Shown one piece after another: positions 1 to 8,274 of a stretch of DNA of 64,000 nucleotides. Every line of letters starts with the position of its first letter. The stretch's first letter is position 1. A program made the position numbers and the translations under genes. Below the pieces are notes generated by a model. It saw nothing but the letters and a program-made list of their open reading frames with translations, was not told the DNA's origin and searched no databases. Origin of the DNA: RGIG1993 sp964564225 (GTDB lineage: Bacteria; Bacillota; Clostridia; Oscillospirales; CAG-272); the NCBI GenBank assembly GCA_964564225.1, contig CAZMAF010000002.1, positions 1 to 64,000 on the forward strand, read 5' to 3'.

Positions 1-27
1 TATAATACTCTCGAAGGGAGTTATATT

Positions 28-375
28 GTGCCTGAAAACTATTTATTGATCTATTCAGAACAACTTGCAACTGAAATAGAATTGCTTTGTCAAAATATAA
101 AAGCTCCCTCCAACACTCTTTTCCAAATCCGTAAAAGTTCAAGTAGCGTTTATGCCAATATCAGCGAAGCCAATTACGGACAGAGTAAAGCCGATATGCT
201 TTCAAAATTTGAAATTGCTCTCAAAGAATGTAGCGAAACAGAAGGCTGGCTACAATTGTTATTCAACACGAATGGCATTGATGAAGAAACATATAAAAAT
301 CACAGAAATCTTTGCGGTCGCATTAGACGAATGTTGATTGCAAGTTGTAAAACGTTGAAGGAAAAAGCAAAATGA
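28..375 (+). CDS. four-helix bundle protein (S23-type)
   Basis: A 115-residue, mostly helical protein without signal or membrane segments. It reads like the small four-helix-bundle family once called 23S intervening-sequence or S23 proteins. Shared features are a central run with the pattern S-S-V-x-A-N-I-S-E-A and a conserved acidic/aromatic stretch near E-C-x-E-T-E-G-W-L. The start is GTG at 28, eight bases after a GAAGGGAG ribosome binding site, and a TATAAT sits at the very window edge (1-6). Family members occur inside rRNA intervening sequences or as free-standing accessory genes; here no rRNA is nearby. The molecular function is unknown. It overlaps the next gene by 4 bp (ATGA), so the two are translationally coupled. 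The family call is from recognition, not a search. Confidence 0.7.
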   Translation: MPENYLLIYSEQLATEIELLCQNIKAPSNTLFQIRKSSSSVYANISEANYGQSKADMLSKFEIALKECSETEGWLQLLFNTNGIDEETYKNHRNLCGRIRRMLIASCKTLKEKAK

Positions 376-689
376 AGAGGCTTGATCAAAATCAAAAAAT
401 CGGTATAGTTGCTTTAGCAATATTTGTTGCGTTCCTTATTGGTTTTTCAGTGTTAAGCAGTCTCGTTCAAAACGAAATTATACCTGATTTTACAGCAAGT
501 CAACAAGTTCAAGGTATATTTGCTTTCTTTATGTTTTTGCCACTTTGTATAGCTATATTTTTTGCAGGTAAGCATTTCAAAATCAAGGGCAGCAAAATTG
601 GTGGTGTGTTGATATTCGTATCAATCGCGCTTTTCGTTTTTGGAATTTTGCAAGCATTATTGTCATTGTTGGGAGCATATGGATCTTAA
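372..689 (+). CDS. small membrane protein, unknown
   Basis: A 105-residue protein with three predicted membrane segments (about residues 11-32, 48-66 and 74-100) separated by a short polar loop and a Lys-rich loop (K-H-F-K-I-K-G-S-K). The start overlaps the stop of the preceding four-helix-bundle gene by ATGA, so the two form one transcript that ends at the hairpin at 752-780. I do not recognise the family. Pairing with a small accessory protein at the edge of a probable insertion suggests accessory DNA, not a core function. Confidence 0.6.
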   Translation: MKRLDQNQKIGIVALAIFVAFLIGFSVLSSLVQNEIIPDFTASQQVQGIFAFFMFLPLCIAIFFAGKHFKIKGSKIGGVLIFVSIALFVFGILQALLSLLGAYGS

Positions 690-751
690 ATAGTTGACCT
701 TTTGTTCGCTTTTACCTTGATTTTTGACCTTTTATCACGTCTAAGGCAAAC

Positions 752-780
752 AAAAAAACGCCTTTAACGGCGGTTTTTTT
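752..780 (+). terminator. rho-independent terminator
   Basis: A short GC stem (CGCC/GGCG, loop TTTAAC) extended by an A7/T7 pairing with one bulged G, followed by seven T. It lies 62 bp after the small membrane protein gene and ends that two-gene unit. Confidence 0.65.
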
Positions 781-827
781 GATGTTTTTTGTGGTGATTT
801 AGTGTTATTTTTGGGTAATTAAAAATA

Positions 828-849
828 ATTGGGTACAAATTGGGTACAA
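828..849. repeat. tandem 11-bp direct repeat
   Basis: Two exact head-to-tail copies of ATTGGGTACAA (828-838 and 839-849) in an AT-rich, gene-free stretch (690-865). The pair resembles the 11-bp pair at 12144-12165 beside an integrase remnant (shared core ACAAA-TTGG). A recombinase arm-binding site is a possible reading. Nothing else is recognisable in 690-865 apart from the terminator. Confidence 0.5.
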
Positions 850-865
850 AATATTTTAAATCAGG

Positions 866-1072
866 GTGCAGATCGAGCGCAAAAGCGATTTATTTGCACT
901 CTTTTTTGTCTTGGGAGCGTGGACTTTGACGTACTTGGCGATAAGTTTGTGTGCGTTTGTTTTTTTTAGGGGGATTTATGGTGAGGTAAAAGAAAATAGC
1001 GAAAAGCAAAGAAGGCTTGCAGATTTTGATATGATAAAAAGTGTTTTGGTTATAATTGTTGTCCTATTATAA
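866..1072 (+). CDS. possible small membrane protein (doubtful)
   Basis: An open frame of 68 codons starting with GTG. The N-terminal half contains one strongly hydrophobic, aromatic-rich segment (about residues 9-34), followed by a charged region and a second short hydrophobic tail. There is no convincing ribosome binding site, only CAGG directly against the GTG, and no recognisable family. It could be a decayed fragment or chance. Confidence 0.2.
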   Translation: MQIERKSDLFALFFVLGAWTLTYLAISLCAFVFFRGIYGEVKENSEKQRRLADFDMIKSVLVIIVVLL

Positions 1073-1087
1073 TTTTTTTCAATATAA

Positions 1088-1118
1088 AAACGGACGCTCG
1101 GTTAAGAGACGTCCGTTT
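1088..1118 (-). terminator. terminator of the mannosidase unit
   Basis: A perfect 9-bp stem (AAACGGACG/CGTCCGTTT) with a 13-base loop. Read on the minus strand it is followed by TTTTTATATT, so it closes the minus-strand transcript carrying the mannosidase and the 41-residue peptide. It can also work on the plus strand. Confidence 0.75.
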
Positions 1119-1127
1119 ATTTATACT

Positions 1128-1253
1128 TTATTCAAAGGTGGGCAGTAGAGGCTGAAGCGGTCCCCAATTCTCTTCGGGAGGACTGTTTGTGAGTACATCG
1201 GTTTCTGCCAAAGTCTCAACGGTTATTACAGGAGAAAGATAGACTTGTTTCAT
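1128..1253 (-). CDS. 41-residue peptide downstream of alpha-mannosidase
   Basis: A 41-codon frame on the minus strand with ATG at 1253 and TAA at 1128-1130. It begins 14 bases after the mannosidase stop. A GAGG ribosome binding site lies eight bases before the ATG, and the shared terminator follows 10 bases after the stop. The peptide starts M-K-Q-V-Y-L-S-P-V-I-T-V-E-T and continues with D-V-L-T-N-S and an acidic, proline-rich tail containing E-E-N-W-G. This layout (a K-x-Y-x-x-P-x-I-x-x-E start, then a D-V-L/I-T-x-S block, then a variable acidic tail) resembles a group of very short, uncharacterised Clostridia proteins that are usually left unannotated. That family link is from memory. It has no membrane segment or signal. 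The function is unknown. Confidence 0.6.
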   Translation of the reverse strand: MKQVYLSPVITVETLAETDVLTNSPPEENWGPLQPLLPTFE

Positions 1254-1267
1254 GATTTGAACCTCAT

Positions 1268-4200
1268 TTATTTTATGAACATAAAGGTTGCGATTTCAAA
1301 GGGTTTGAAGCTGTAGTCAACTGCACCGTCAACGATGGGAAGCTCGTACTTGACATCCTCGAGGATGTTGGTACGGTAAACCTTCTTGACATCCTTGCCG
1401 ACATAGAGCTTGGCGTTGGTGCGGCAACGTTCTGCTTCGTAGAGACGGGCAACCCATGCGCCGCTGACGAGTTCTGCGGGCTTGATGGCTTCGCAGATGA
1501 CGTTATCGGCATCAATACCGAGAATGGGTGTGAACGCTTCTTTGAGCTGACCTTCAACCGCGATTACGGGAACGTTGAGAAGGTATGCGGGCTTAACGAC
1601 ACTGTCAACCGAGAAGGGTGCGTTGTGGGGCAGGAAAGAGTAGGTCATTTCATGAACGCCCTTATCGCCTGTTACGTCGGGGTGCGTACCGCCTCTGTGA
1701 AGCGTCAGACGGATATTCGATGCATCGCAGGACATACCGTATTTACAGTCGTTCAGGATCGCAACGCCGTAGCGGGATTCCGAAAGGTCGCTCCATTTGT
1801 GGTTGCAAACTTCAAATTTTGCGATTTCGTAGGTATTGTTTTCGGTGGTAGGACGCTCCATGTGACCGAATTGAATCTCGTTCTTGACGGTGAGCGAATT
1901 GATATCCACGTCAAAGCCCGTCTTGAGAAGCATGTGCTTGTCATTCCAGTCAATGACGGTGTGGAAGTCCACCTTGGGCGAGTCGGCGTAGAAGATAACG
2001 TCCTGCGTCAGCGTGGAGTATCTGCCAATCTTGTAGCTTGCACGGATAATAAAGGCAAGCGCGCCGTCGGATACCACTTCAAAGGAAGTGAGTTCCTTTT
2101 GCGGTAAGACCTTGAGCATGGTTTCGTAGTCGATATCCCAGTTATCCCAGGAGTTCGGTACGTCTTCGCCGGTGTAGAAGGTGTTGAGGGGTTCTGCGCC
2201 TATGCGGCGAAGTTCTCTGCCTGCATCCTTATCAAAGAAGGATGTCATGCCGCCGTTTTCGTCGAATACGACTTGGGCAAAGGGGGTTTCGAGGGTGTTG
2301 TTTTCAAACGTAAAGGGGGATACGCCCTCGTCGGCAACAGTCGTTACAGGGAAGGACTTAGCACCGAGCGCATCAATGACAACACCGCCGATGAGTACCT
2401 TGTTTTCGCCTTTCAGATTCGTGTAACGCTGAACAATAGTGCCTTCGGGATATACGCCGGTATCATCGGATACGATTACGTCGTTTCTGTCAAACGAGGT
2501 GGTATTGAAGTATGTAACGCCTTTTCCTGCGGTGAAAGTGCTTGCTGCCGTTTTTGAAATCGTGTTAGCTTCTTCGATGACTGCAAGGTTTTCCTCGACT
2601 GCTTTTTGTGTTACACCGGTGTAGCAGGTGCCGGGCAGAATATCGTGGAATTGATTTTGGAGGAGCACTTCGTAAAGCTCGGTGGTTTTTTCGTCCTTAT
2701 CTTTGTCTGCGAGAACGTTGAAATAGTCCATATCGTGCAGAGCAAATTCGCACTTACGGTTTGTGCGTTTGATATCGTGCATCTGTGTCAGCGTACCTCT
2801 GTGAAGCTCAAGGTAGAGTTCGCCTGCGTAGGTGGGGAGCTGATCCGCAGCTTCCTCAGCAGACTTCATAAAGTCGCTGACAGTAGTGTAATAGGTTTCG
2901 GGAAGACCGGCAACGTCCTTAATGCGGCGCGCTTTTTCGAGCATTGCGGAGGTAGGTCCGCCGCCGCCATCGCCGTGACCGAAGGGAAGGAGCTTTCTTT
3001 CAAAGCCCTGTTTGTTCGTTACGTCGGCAATATTTTTAACGACGTCGGCAACGTCGGGAATTACGTCTATGAGGTGCAGATGCGTGAGAACGTTTGATCC
3101 GTCGATACCCTTCCACTTGAAGGTGGTGTAGGGGAAGCGGTTGAGGTCGTTCCAGCTCATTTTGGTGGTGTAGAAATACTTGACGTCGCTTTCAAGCATA
3201 ATCTGCGGAATTGCGGGGCTGTAACCGAAGGTGTCGGGCAGCCAGAAGCAGTCTGCGGTATAGTCGAAATACTTTCTTGTGTAAAGCTGACCGTACAGGA
3301 ACTGTCTTGCCATAAGTTCACCCGAGGTAATATTACAGTCACATTCTACCCATACGCCGCCATTGGGCTCATATCTGCCTTCTTTGATGTATTTCGTGAT
3401 ACGCTCAAAGGTGTCGGGGTAGTGACGGCGAAGCCAGTCGAGGTGGAGCGCCGAGGACTGCATGAACTTGTATTCGGGATAACGGTCCATCAGGGCGCAG
3501 ACGTTGGAAAAGGTACGCGCGCTCTTGCGGATGGTTTCGGAAACGGGCCAAAGCCATGCGGTGTCAAGGTGGGAAGCTCCGATGATACCGACTTTGCCGC
3601 GACTTTCGTCGGATTGCGATTTTTTCAGAAATTCACGGAGGATGGCGTTGCTTTTGACAACCGCTGTCTGTACGGTTTCCTTGTCATAGTGAGCAGGGTA
3701 TTGGATGATGGTTGCAAAAACCTGCTCGCAAGCAGTGCGTGCGCGCGCACGTACGTAATTGTTTACGTCGAGTTTCTGAGCCATTTGTGTGGTGAGATTG
3801 AGGTTGAAAACAAAGTCGTAGATATCTTCGTTAACGACACATACGTCGAGCGACGTAAACGTACATTTGTACGCAGGGCCTTTGGGATCGTCCTGGCCGT
3901 AGTAGTTGTAAGGCTTTTCGTCAACCTGGAAGTGACCTGCGTAGCATTCGAGTGCTACCGATACGGTTTCGCCTGCTTTAGCGGAGGGGGAGAGTACCTG
4001 GCATGAGTGCATAATGCCCATGAAGTCTCCTTTGCTGTTGAAGATACCGTCGGGTCTTCCGTTGCGGAAATAGAGAGTCTCGTAGGCATCGGTATGAGGA
4101 ACCAGCCAGAGGGACTTTCCTTCAAGATGCGTGGGAACGGTATATTCGCCTACGATCCACATGTTCATATATTCGCCGCCCCATGCGGTGTTTTTGACCA

Positions 4201-4363
4201 AGGGGGCAAGACCTTCGGTCGGCGCCTGTCTTAAATGCTCCGGCGTTTCGAGGTAACGAAGGTCGGTGATCTCATCGACTTTTTCGTACATCATTTGTGC
4301 GTAGAGTTTATTCATGGCGTCGAGTTTGCGGCACATTCTGTTAGAGTAAGATTCGCAAATCAT
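1268..4363 (-). CDS. alpha-mannosidase, glycoside hydrolase family 38
   Basis: A cytoplasmic-type GH38 alpha-mannosidase of 1031 residues, the usual length for the family. It removes alpha-linked mannose from the non-reducing ends of glycans or short oligosaccharides. An N-terminal beta domain (about 1-255) leads into the catalytic barrel. The zinc-site motif H-L-D-T-A-W-L-W-P is at 265-273, and the predicted nucleophile Asp is at about 377 in F-W-L-P-D-T-F-G-Y-S. C-terminal beta-sandwich domains follow. There is no signal peptide. I chose the ATG at 4363 because AAGGAGA lies eight bases upstream. An in-frame ATG at 4447 falls inside the -35 box of the promoter and cannot be used. No sugar transporter or other glycosidase is adjacent. 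A small peptide gene follows in the same transcript. Linkage specificity cannot be read from the sequence. Confidence 0.95.
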   Translation of the reverse strand: MICESYSNRMCRKLDAMNKLYAQMMYEKVDEITDLRYLETPEHLRQAPTEGLAPLVKNTAWGGEYMNMWIVGEYTVPTHLEGKSLWLVPHTDAYETLYFRNGRPDGIFNSKGDFMGIMHSCQVLSPSAKAGETVSVALECYAGHFQVDEKPYNYYGQDDPKGPAYKCTFTSLDVCVVNEDIYDFVFNLNLTTQMAQKLDVNNYVRARARTACEQVFATIIQYPAHYDKETVQTAVVKSNAILREFLKKSQSDESRGKVGIIGASHLDTAWLWPVSETIRKSARTFSNVCALMDRYPEYKFMQSSALHLDWLRRHYPDTFERITKYIKEGRYEPNGGVWVECDCNITSGELMARQFLYGQLYTRKYFDYTADCFWLPDTFGYSPAIPQIMLESDVKYFYTTKMSWNDLNRFPYTTFKWKGIDGSNVLTHLHLIDVIPDVADVVKNIADVTNKQGFERKLLPFGHGDGGGGPTSAMLEKARRIKDVAGLPETYYTTVSDFMKSAEEAADQLPTYAGELYLELHRGTLTQMHDIKRTNRKCEFALHDMDYFNVLADKDKDEKTTELYEVLLQNQFHDILPGTCYTGVTQKAVEENLAVIEEANTISKTAASTFTAGKGVTYFNTTSFDRNDVIVSDDTGVYPEGTIVQRYTNLKGENKVLIGGVVIDALGAKSFPVTTVADEGVSPFTFENNTLETPFAQVVFDENGGMTSFFDKDAGRELRRIGAEPLNTFYTGEDVPNSWDNWDIDYETMLKVLPQKELTSFEVVSDGALAFIIRASYKIGRYSTLTQDVIFYADSPKVDFHTVIDWNDKHMLLKTGFDVDINSLTVKNEIQFGHMERPTTENNTYEIAKFEVCNHKWSDLSESRYGVAILNDCKYGMSCDASNIRLTLHRGGTHPDVTGDKGVHEMTYSFLPHNAPFSVDSVVKPAYLLNVPVIAVEGQLKEAFTPILGIDADNVICEAIKPAELVSGAWVARLYEAERCRTNAKLYVGKDVKKVYRTNILEDVKYELPIVDGAVDYSFKPFEIATFMFIK

Positions 4364-4418
4364 AGCTGTAAATCTCCTTGTTTTAGCGTATTTTATAAAA
4401 GGTATTGCTATTGTCCTT

Positions 4419-4447
4419 ATTATACAGATTTCTTTTTGGAAAGTCAA
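4419..4447 (-). promoter_or_regulatory. sigma-A promoter of the alpha-mannosidase gene
   Basis: On the minus strand TTGACT (4442-4447) and a consensus TATAAT (4419-4424) are separated by 17 bases. The -10 box lies 55 bp before the chosen start codon at 4363. It is divergent from the promoter at 4539-4567. Confidence 0.8.
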
Positions 4448-4538
4448 TGCTATTCGTAATATTTTGTGTATTTTTTTCGTGAATTTTGAAAATTTTTTTT
4501 TGATTTCTGAATTGATGTCTTTTGACGAAAAAAACTCC

Positions 4539-4567
4539 TTGACAAAAGTTGCGAAAGGTGATATACT
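4539..4567 (+). promoter_or_regulatory. sigma-A promoter of homoserine dehydrogenase gene
   Basis: Consensus TTGACA (4539-4544), a 17-base spacer and TATACT (4562-4567). The predicted start of transcription is near 4574, about 57 bases before the ATG. No T-box or other riboswitch fits in so short a leader. Confidence 0.8.
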
Positions 4568-4630
4568 TTTTACATACTTGTTGCCTGATTTTTTGGGGTA
4601 ACGTTCATGTTAAAGAGAGAGGGTGAAGTT

Positions 4631-5824
4631 ATGACGTCTATTGCGATTCTCGGATTTGGTACTGTCGGCAGCGGTGTAGCAGAGGTTTTGTCTCGGAATA
4701 TGGATAAGCTTCGTGATACCGTTGGAGATGAAATAGGTATCAAATACGTTCTGGACAAACGTGATCTTTTGGGTACGCCGTATCGGGATATGGTCGTTTC
4801 GGATATTGACGTGATTTTGAACGACCCCGAGGTTTCGGTGGTTTGCGAAATGCTTGGCGGTACGCAGCCTGCTTACGATTATTCGATGGCAGCATTGAAA
4901 GCCGGTAAAAGTGTTGTAACTTCCAATAAAGAGGTTGTAGCGCGTTTTGGCGTTTCGCTTCTTGAAACGGCGAAAGTAATGGGTGTGCATTATCTTTACG
5001 AAGCTTCTGTCGGTGGCGGTATTCCTGTATTGCATGCGATGGACGATTCTCTTAAGGGCTGTCGTATTTCCCGTATTGACGGCATTCTGAACGGTACGAC
5101 TAACTATATTCTGACGCGGATGCATGACTGTATGTCAAGTTTTGAGGATGCGTTGGACGAGGCAAGAAGACTCGGCTATGCAGAGGCAAATCCTACGGCT
5201 GATATTTCGGGCGCCGATGCCTGCCGCAAGATCTGCATTCTGGCGGCGAAGGCGTGGGGAGAGCTGGTTTCCGGCGATGAAGTAGACTGCGAAGGTATTA
5301 CTGATATTACGTCGGAGGATAATCAATTTGCGATTACTTGCGACGGTGTGCTGAAGCTCGTGGGAAGCGCGGTAAAAAATGAAAACGGTTTGTATCTTAC
5401 GGTGTCCCCTTGTGTGGTGATGAATGATAATCCCCTTTCTTCCGCTAAAGGTGTTTTTAATGCCGTGAAATTCAGCGCGGGCGATCTTGGTGACGTTTTG
5501 TTTTACGGTATGGGCGCGGGCAAATATCCGACGGCGAGTGCGGTTGTCAGTGATATTGTGGCGGCGTTAACGACCGATACTGAAAAATATGCAATCTTCC
5601 GTGAGTACGGCGGTACGCTTCTTTTGACCGATGACGTTCCTTTGGCTTATTGTCTTGCCGTCGATGCCGAATTTTCGACGCTTACTGCCAGAATTCCATC
5701 TCTTGTACATTTGTCTTCGAAAGGTGAAACGCAGTACGTTCTTTGCGAGAATATGTCCAAGAAAGCGATTTTTGAAGCCCTTGACGGTATTTCCGTTTTA
5801 AAATGTATGCGTGCTGTTGTCTGA
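4631..5824 (+). CDS. hom: homoserine dehydrogenase
   Basis: Reduces L-aspartate semialdehyde to L-homoserine with NAD(P)H, the branch point toward threonine and methionine. The 397-residue protein opens with a Rossmann fold (G-F-G-T-V-G-S-G, residues 8-15). It continues through the catalytic homoserine dehydrogenase domain, with the E-A-S-V-G-G-G-I-P-V block (about 131-140), G-I-L-N-G-T-T-N-Y-I and the conserved E-A-x-x-x-G-Y-A-E-x-x-P-x-x-D-x-x-G-x-D pattern. A short C-terminal segment after about residue 330 could be a degenerate ACT regulatory domain. The start at 4631 has GAGAGGGTGAAG just upstream; an in-frame ATG at 4607 has no such site. The gene is alone: threonine synthase, homoserine kinase and aspartokinase are not in the window. 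Confidence 0.93.
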   Translation: MTSIAILGFGTVGSGVAEVLSRNMDKLRDTVGDEIGIKYVLDKRDLLGTPYRDMVVSDIDVILNDPEVSVVCEMLGGTQPAYDYSMAALKAGKSVVTSNKEVVARFGVSLLETAKVMGVHYLYEASVGGGIPVLHAMDDSLKGCRISRIDGILNGTTNYILTRMHDCMSSFEDALDEARRLGYAEANPTADISGADACRKICILAAKAWGELVSGDEVDCEGITDITSEDNQFAITCDGVLKLVGSAVKNENGLYLTVSPCVVMNDNPLSSAKGVFNAVKFSAGDLGDVLFYGMGAGKYPTASAVVSDIVAALTTDTEKYAIFREYGGTLLLTDDVPLAYCLAVDAEFSTLTARIPSLVHLSSKGETQYVLCENMSKKAIFEALDGISVLKCMRAVV

Positions 5825-5850
5825 TTTACTGAAAATGATTAAAATTGAGT

Positions 5851-5874
5851 AACGGTCGGCAACTGCCGACCGTT
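5851..5874 (+). terminator. hairpin between hom and cysK
   Basis: A perfect 10-bp GC-rich stem (AACGGTCGGC, loop AACT) followed by only four T. It ends 17 bases before the cysK ATG, and the cysK ribosome binding site AGGAG (5881-5885) follows almost at once. It most likely terminates hom, but with the short T run it could also work as an attenuator of cysK. Confidence 0.7.
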
Positions 5875-5891
5875 TTGCATAGGAGAATCGT

Positions 5892-6818
5892 ATGAATATC
5901 AAGCATTCTATTGAAGAATTGATTGGCAATACGCCACTTTTTCTGCTTGGAAATTTTGCTTTGGCAGCCGGAGTTTCGGCGAATCTTTTGGCTAAACTTG
6001 AATATCTGAATCCCGCGGGAAGTGTAAAAGACCGTGCGGCGCTTCAGATGATTAAAGACGCTGAAGCAACCGGGCGTTTGAAAAAGGGCGGTGTGATTAT
6101 TGAGCCGACCAGTGGTAACACCGGAATCGGGCTTGCCGCAGTTGCCATTCCGAAGGGCTATCGGGTAATTCTGACTATGCCTGATACGATGAGCGTAGAG
6201 CGTCGCAGGTTGCTTGCAGCATACGGTGCTGAGGTAGTGCTGACATCCGGCGCGCTCGGTATGTCGGGCGCAATCGCGAAGGCAAAGTTGCTTGCTGCGG
6301 AAATTCCGGGCGCATTTATTCCGAGTCAGTTCGACAATCCGTCAAATGTAAAGGCGCATTATACGACGACGGGCCCCGAGATCTATCGCGATACCGACGG
6401 TTGTGTGGATATTTTTGTTGCGACGGTGGGTACGGGCGGTACGCTGAGCGGTACGGCGCGTTATCTGAAAGAACAAAATCCGGAAATTAGGGTAGTAGCC
6501 GTAGAGCCGGAGGCATCGCCGCTTCTTTCCGCGGGATATGCTGCTCCGCATAAAATTCAGGGTATTGGGGCGAACTTTATTCCCGATATCCTCGATCAGA
6601 CGATTTATGACGAAGTGATCGCAGTGAGCGATATTGAGTCGTATGAGGCGGCTCGTCTTTTTGCCAGGTGCGAAGGAATTCTGGTGGGCATTTCGTCTGG
6701 CGCTGCCCTTGCGGCTGCGCTCCGTCTTGCCAAGAATCCCGAAAACGAGGGCAAATCAATCGTTGTCATTTTGCCCGATACGGGAGATCGGTATTTGTCA
6801 ACGGAATTGTTCGGCTAA
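5892..6818 (+). CDS. cysK: cysteine synthase (O-acetylserine sulfhydrylase)
   Basis: A PLP-dependent enzyme that makes L-cysteine from O-acetyl-L-serine and sulfide in the cytoplasm. Its 308 residues match the usual CysK length. The PLP lysine is K46 in N-P-A-G-S-V-K-D-R. The substrate loop is T-S-G-N-T-G (73-78), and a glycine-rich phosphate-binding loop G-T-G-G-T-L-S-G lies near 175-182. The C-terminal S-S-G-A-A motif that contacts the PLP ring is also present. The AGGAG ribosome binding site is six bases before the ATG. It follows hom, but a hairpin separates them. No serine acetyltransferase gene is adjacent. Confidence 0.95.
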   Translation: MNIKHSIEELIGNTPLFLLGNFALAAGVSANLLAKLEYLNPAGSVKDRAALQMIKDAEATGRLKKGGVIIEPTSGNTGIGLAAVAIPKGYRVILTMPDTMSVERRRLLAAYGAEVVLTSGALGMSGAIAKAKLLAAEIPGAFIPSQFDNPSNVKAHYTTTGPEIYRDTDGCVDIFVATVGTGGTLSGTARYLKEQNPEIRVVAVEPEASPLLSAGYAAPHKIQGIGANFIPDILDQTIYDEVIAVSDIESYEAARLFARCEGILVGISSGAALAAALRLAKNPENEGKSIVVILPDTGDRYLSTELFG

Positions 6819-6843
6819 GCTGACTTGCGGTACATAAAAGTTG

Positions 6844-6871
6844 ATAAACGGCGGCTTTTGCCGTCGTTTAT
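6844..6871. terminator. bidirectional terminator, cysK / symporter
   Basis: A 12-bp stem with one G-T wobble and a TTTT loop between two converging genes. It covers the stop codon of the minus-strand symporter gene (TAA at 6868-6870), so that gene ends inside its own terminator hairpin. Confidence 0.75.
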
Positions 6872-8175
6872 TTTCGGAAAAAATCATTTGTCGTTTTTTG
6901 AATATCGCGGATAAAATAAAGAATATAGCCTGTGTTGATAAAAGTCATGAGTCCCAGCGTGATGTCGGATAATTGCCAAAAAATATCGGCGCTTCCGATT
7001 GCTCCGAGAAAGGCGACGAGGGCAAAAAGCAAAAGATAGGTCTTGGTGACAAAGTGGTTTCGGGTGAAATATTCAAGAGAACATTTGCCGTAATATGACC
7101 AGCTGACTAAGGTGGCAAGCACGAAAAAGAAAATACAAAGCGGCAAAATCAGAGCGGCGGTTTTTCCAAAAAGCGTTTCAAAGGCGTATGCGACGAGGGA
7201 GTATCCGTCGGAAGAGGGCGACTGTTTCAGCGCTAACAGGAAAACAAGCCCCGAAGCGGTACAGAGGATTACGGTGTCGAAAAACACCTCAACGATACCG
7301 AGAAGTCCTTGTTTAGCGCCGTCGTCTGTGTCAGCGGAGGCGTGTGCGATTGGTGCTGTGCCGCAACCGGCTTCATTGGTGACGAGTCCTTTGGAAAAAC
7401 CGACTTTAATTGTCTGAAAAAGCATTGTGCCTCCGATGCCGCCACCGATAGCTTGCAGGGAAAAGGCATTTTTGAAAATCGTGGCAAAGAGCGAAGGAAG
7501 GGCGCTTGTGTTTTTCAGTATAATAACGGCACACATACCGAGATATACGATGGATAAAAACGGAACGGCTATCGAACAAAACCGTGTAATGCGCCCGATA
7601 CCGCGTCGTGTGACGAGATAAGTCAGAATGGCAAGCGCACCGCCTGTGAGATAGGGTGAGAGCGAAAAGCTTGAGGCAAATGCATCACTGACTGCCTTAG
7701 CCTGCAAGAGATTGCCGACGGTAAAGGATGAGGCAATACAGAGAATGGCAAAAAGTGAGGCAAGAGGACGGTGTGGAATATAGTACATTGCGCCGCCAAT
7801 ATGTTGGCGAAATGCCTGTAATTTGGAATGATCGGCATAATCTTCACGACGGTATCGAATAGCAAGCAGAGTTTCAGCATATTTAAGGATCATAGCAAAC
7901 AGAGCGCTGATCCACATCCAGAAGAGCGCTCCCGCGCCTCCTGTTGTTACGGCGTAAGCAACGCCGACGATATTGCCGACACCGAGTGTGCCTGCAAGGG
8001 CAACGGCCAAAGCACGCCACGATGTATTCTCGCTTGAAGAGAATAGTGTTGATAATACACGCTTTATTTTGAAGATGGGAAAGAATTTCAGCCTGACGTA
8101 CAGAACGATACCGACGAAAGTGAGGAAAAAAGGCAGTAGCGGAGTAATGAGGGAGTTTGCGAGAAAATTGAGCAT
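6868..8175 (-). CDS. sodium:alanine symporter family protein (AGCS)
   Basis: A 435-residue polytopic membrane protein with about ten or eleven hydrophobic segments. It matches the alanine-or-glycine:cation symporter family. Recognisable blocks are the early G-T-L-G-V-G-N-I-V-G-V-A helix, the F-W-M-W loop, Y-A-E-T-x-L-A-I-x-Y-R and the central T-N-E-A-G-C-G-T-A-P-I-A-H-A motif. Such proteins import alanine, glycine or related amino acids with Na+ or H+. A very strong AAGGAGGTG site lies eight bases before the ATG at 8175. It is a monocistronic unit divergent from groES. The substrate is inferred from the family only. Confidence 0.93.
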   Translation of the reverse strand: MLNFLANSLITPLLPFFLTFVGIVLYVRLKFFPIFKIKRVLSTLFSSSENTSWRALAVALAGTLGVGNIVGVAYAVTTGGAGALFWMWISALFAMILKYAETLLAIRYRREDYADHSKLQAFRQHIGGAMYYIPHRPLASLFAILCIASSFTVGNLLQAKAVSDAFASSFSLSPYLTGGALAILTYLVTRRGIGRITRFCSIAVPFLSIVYLGMCAVIILKNTSALPSLFATIFKNAFSLQAIGGGIGGTMLFQTIKVGFSKGLVTNEAGCGTAPIAHASADTDDGAKQGLLGIVEVFFDTVILCTASGLVFLLALKQSPSSDGYSLVAYAFETLFGKTAALILPLCIFFFVLATLVSWSYYGKCSLEYFTRNHFVTKTYLLLFALVAFLGAIGSADIFWQLSDITLGLMTFINTGYILYFIRDIQKTTNDFFRK

Positions 8176-8274
8176 AGTACACCTCCTTTTTCAAGATTAG
8201 TTTACTTTATTCGAAAGGAGCGGGAAAAGTCTGCCTGAAATGTTAATTTTTTGTAAAAAAAGGCAGGCGGGTTA

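Noticed and set aside
3422..4006. 194-codon open frame antisense to the alpha-mannosidase.
   Set aside because: It lies fully within a conserved GH38 gene on the opposite strand, with no ribosome binding site or recognisable domain.
4364..4447. 28-residue N-terminal extension of the alpha-mannosidase.
   Set aside because: The extended start codon overlaps the -35 box of the gene's own promoter, and the -10 box would be inside the coding region; the internal start has a good AAGGAGA site.
4568..4630. T-box or SAM riboswitch upstream of homoserine dehydrogenase.
   Set aside because: The leader is only about 57 bases from the predicted transcription start, too short, and no T-box sequence or SAM-I core is visible.
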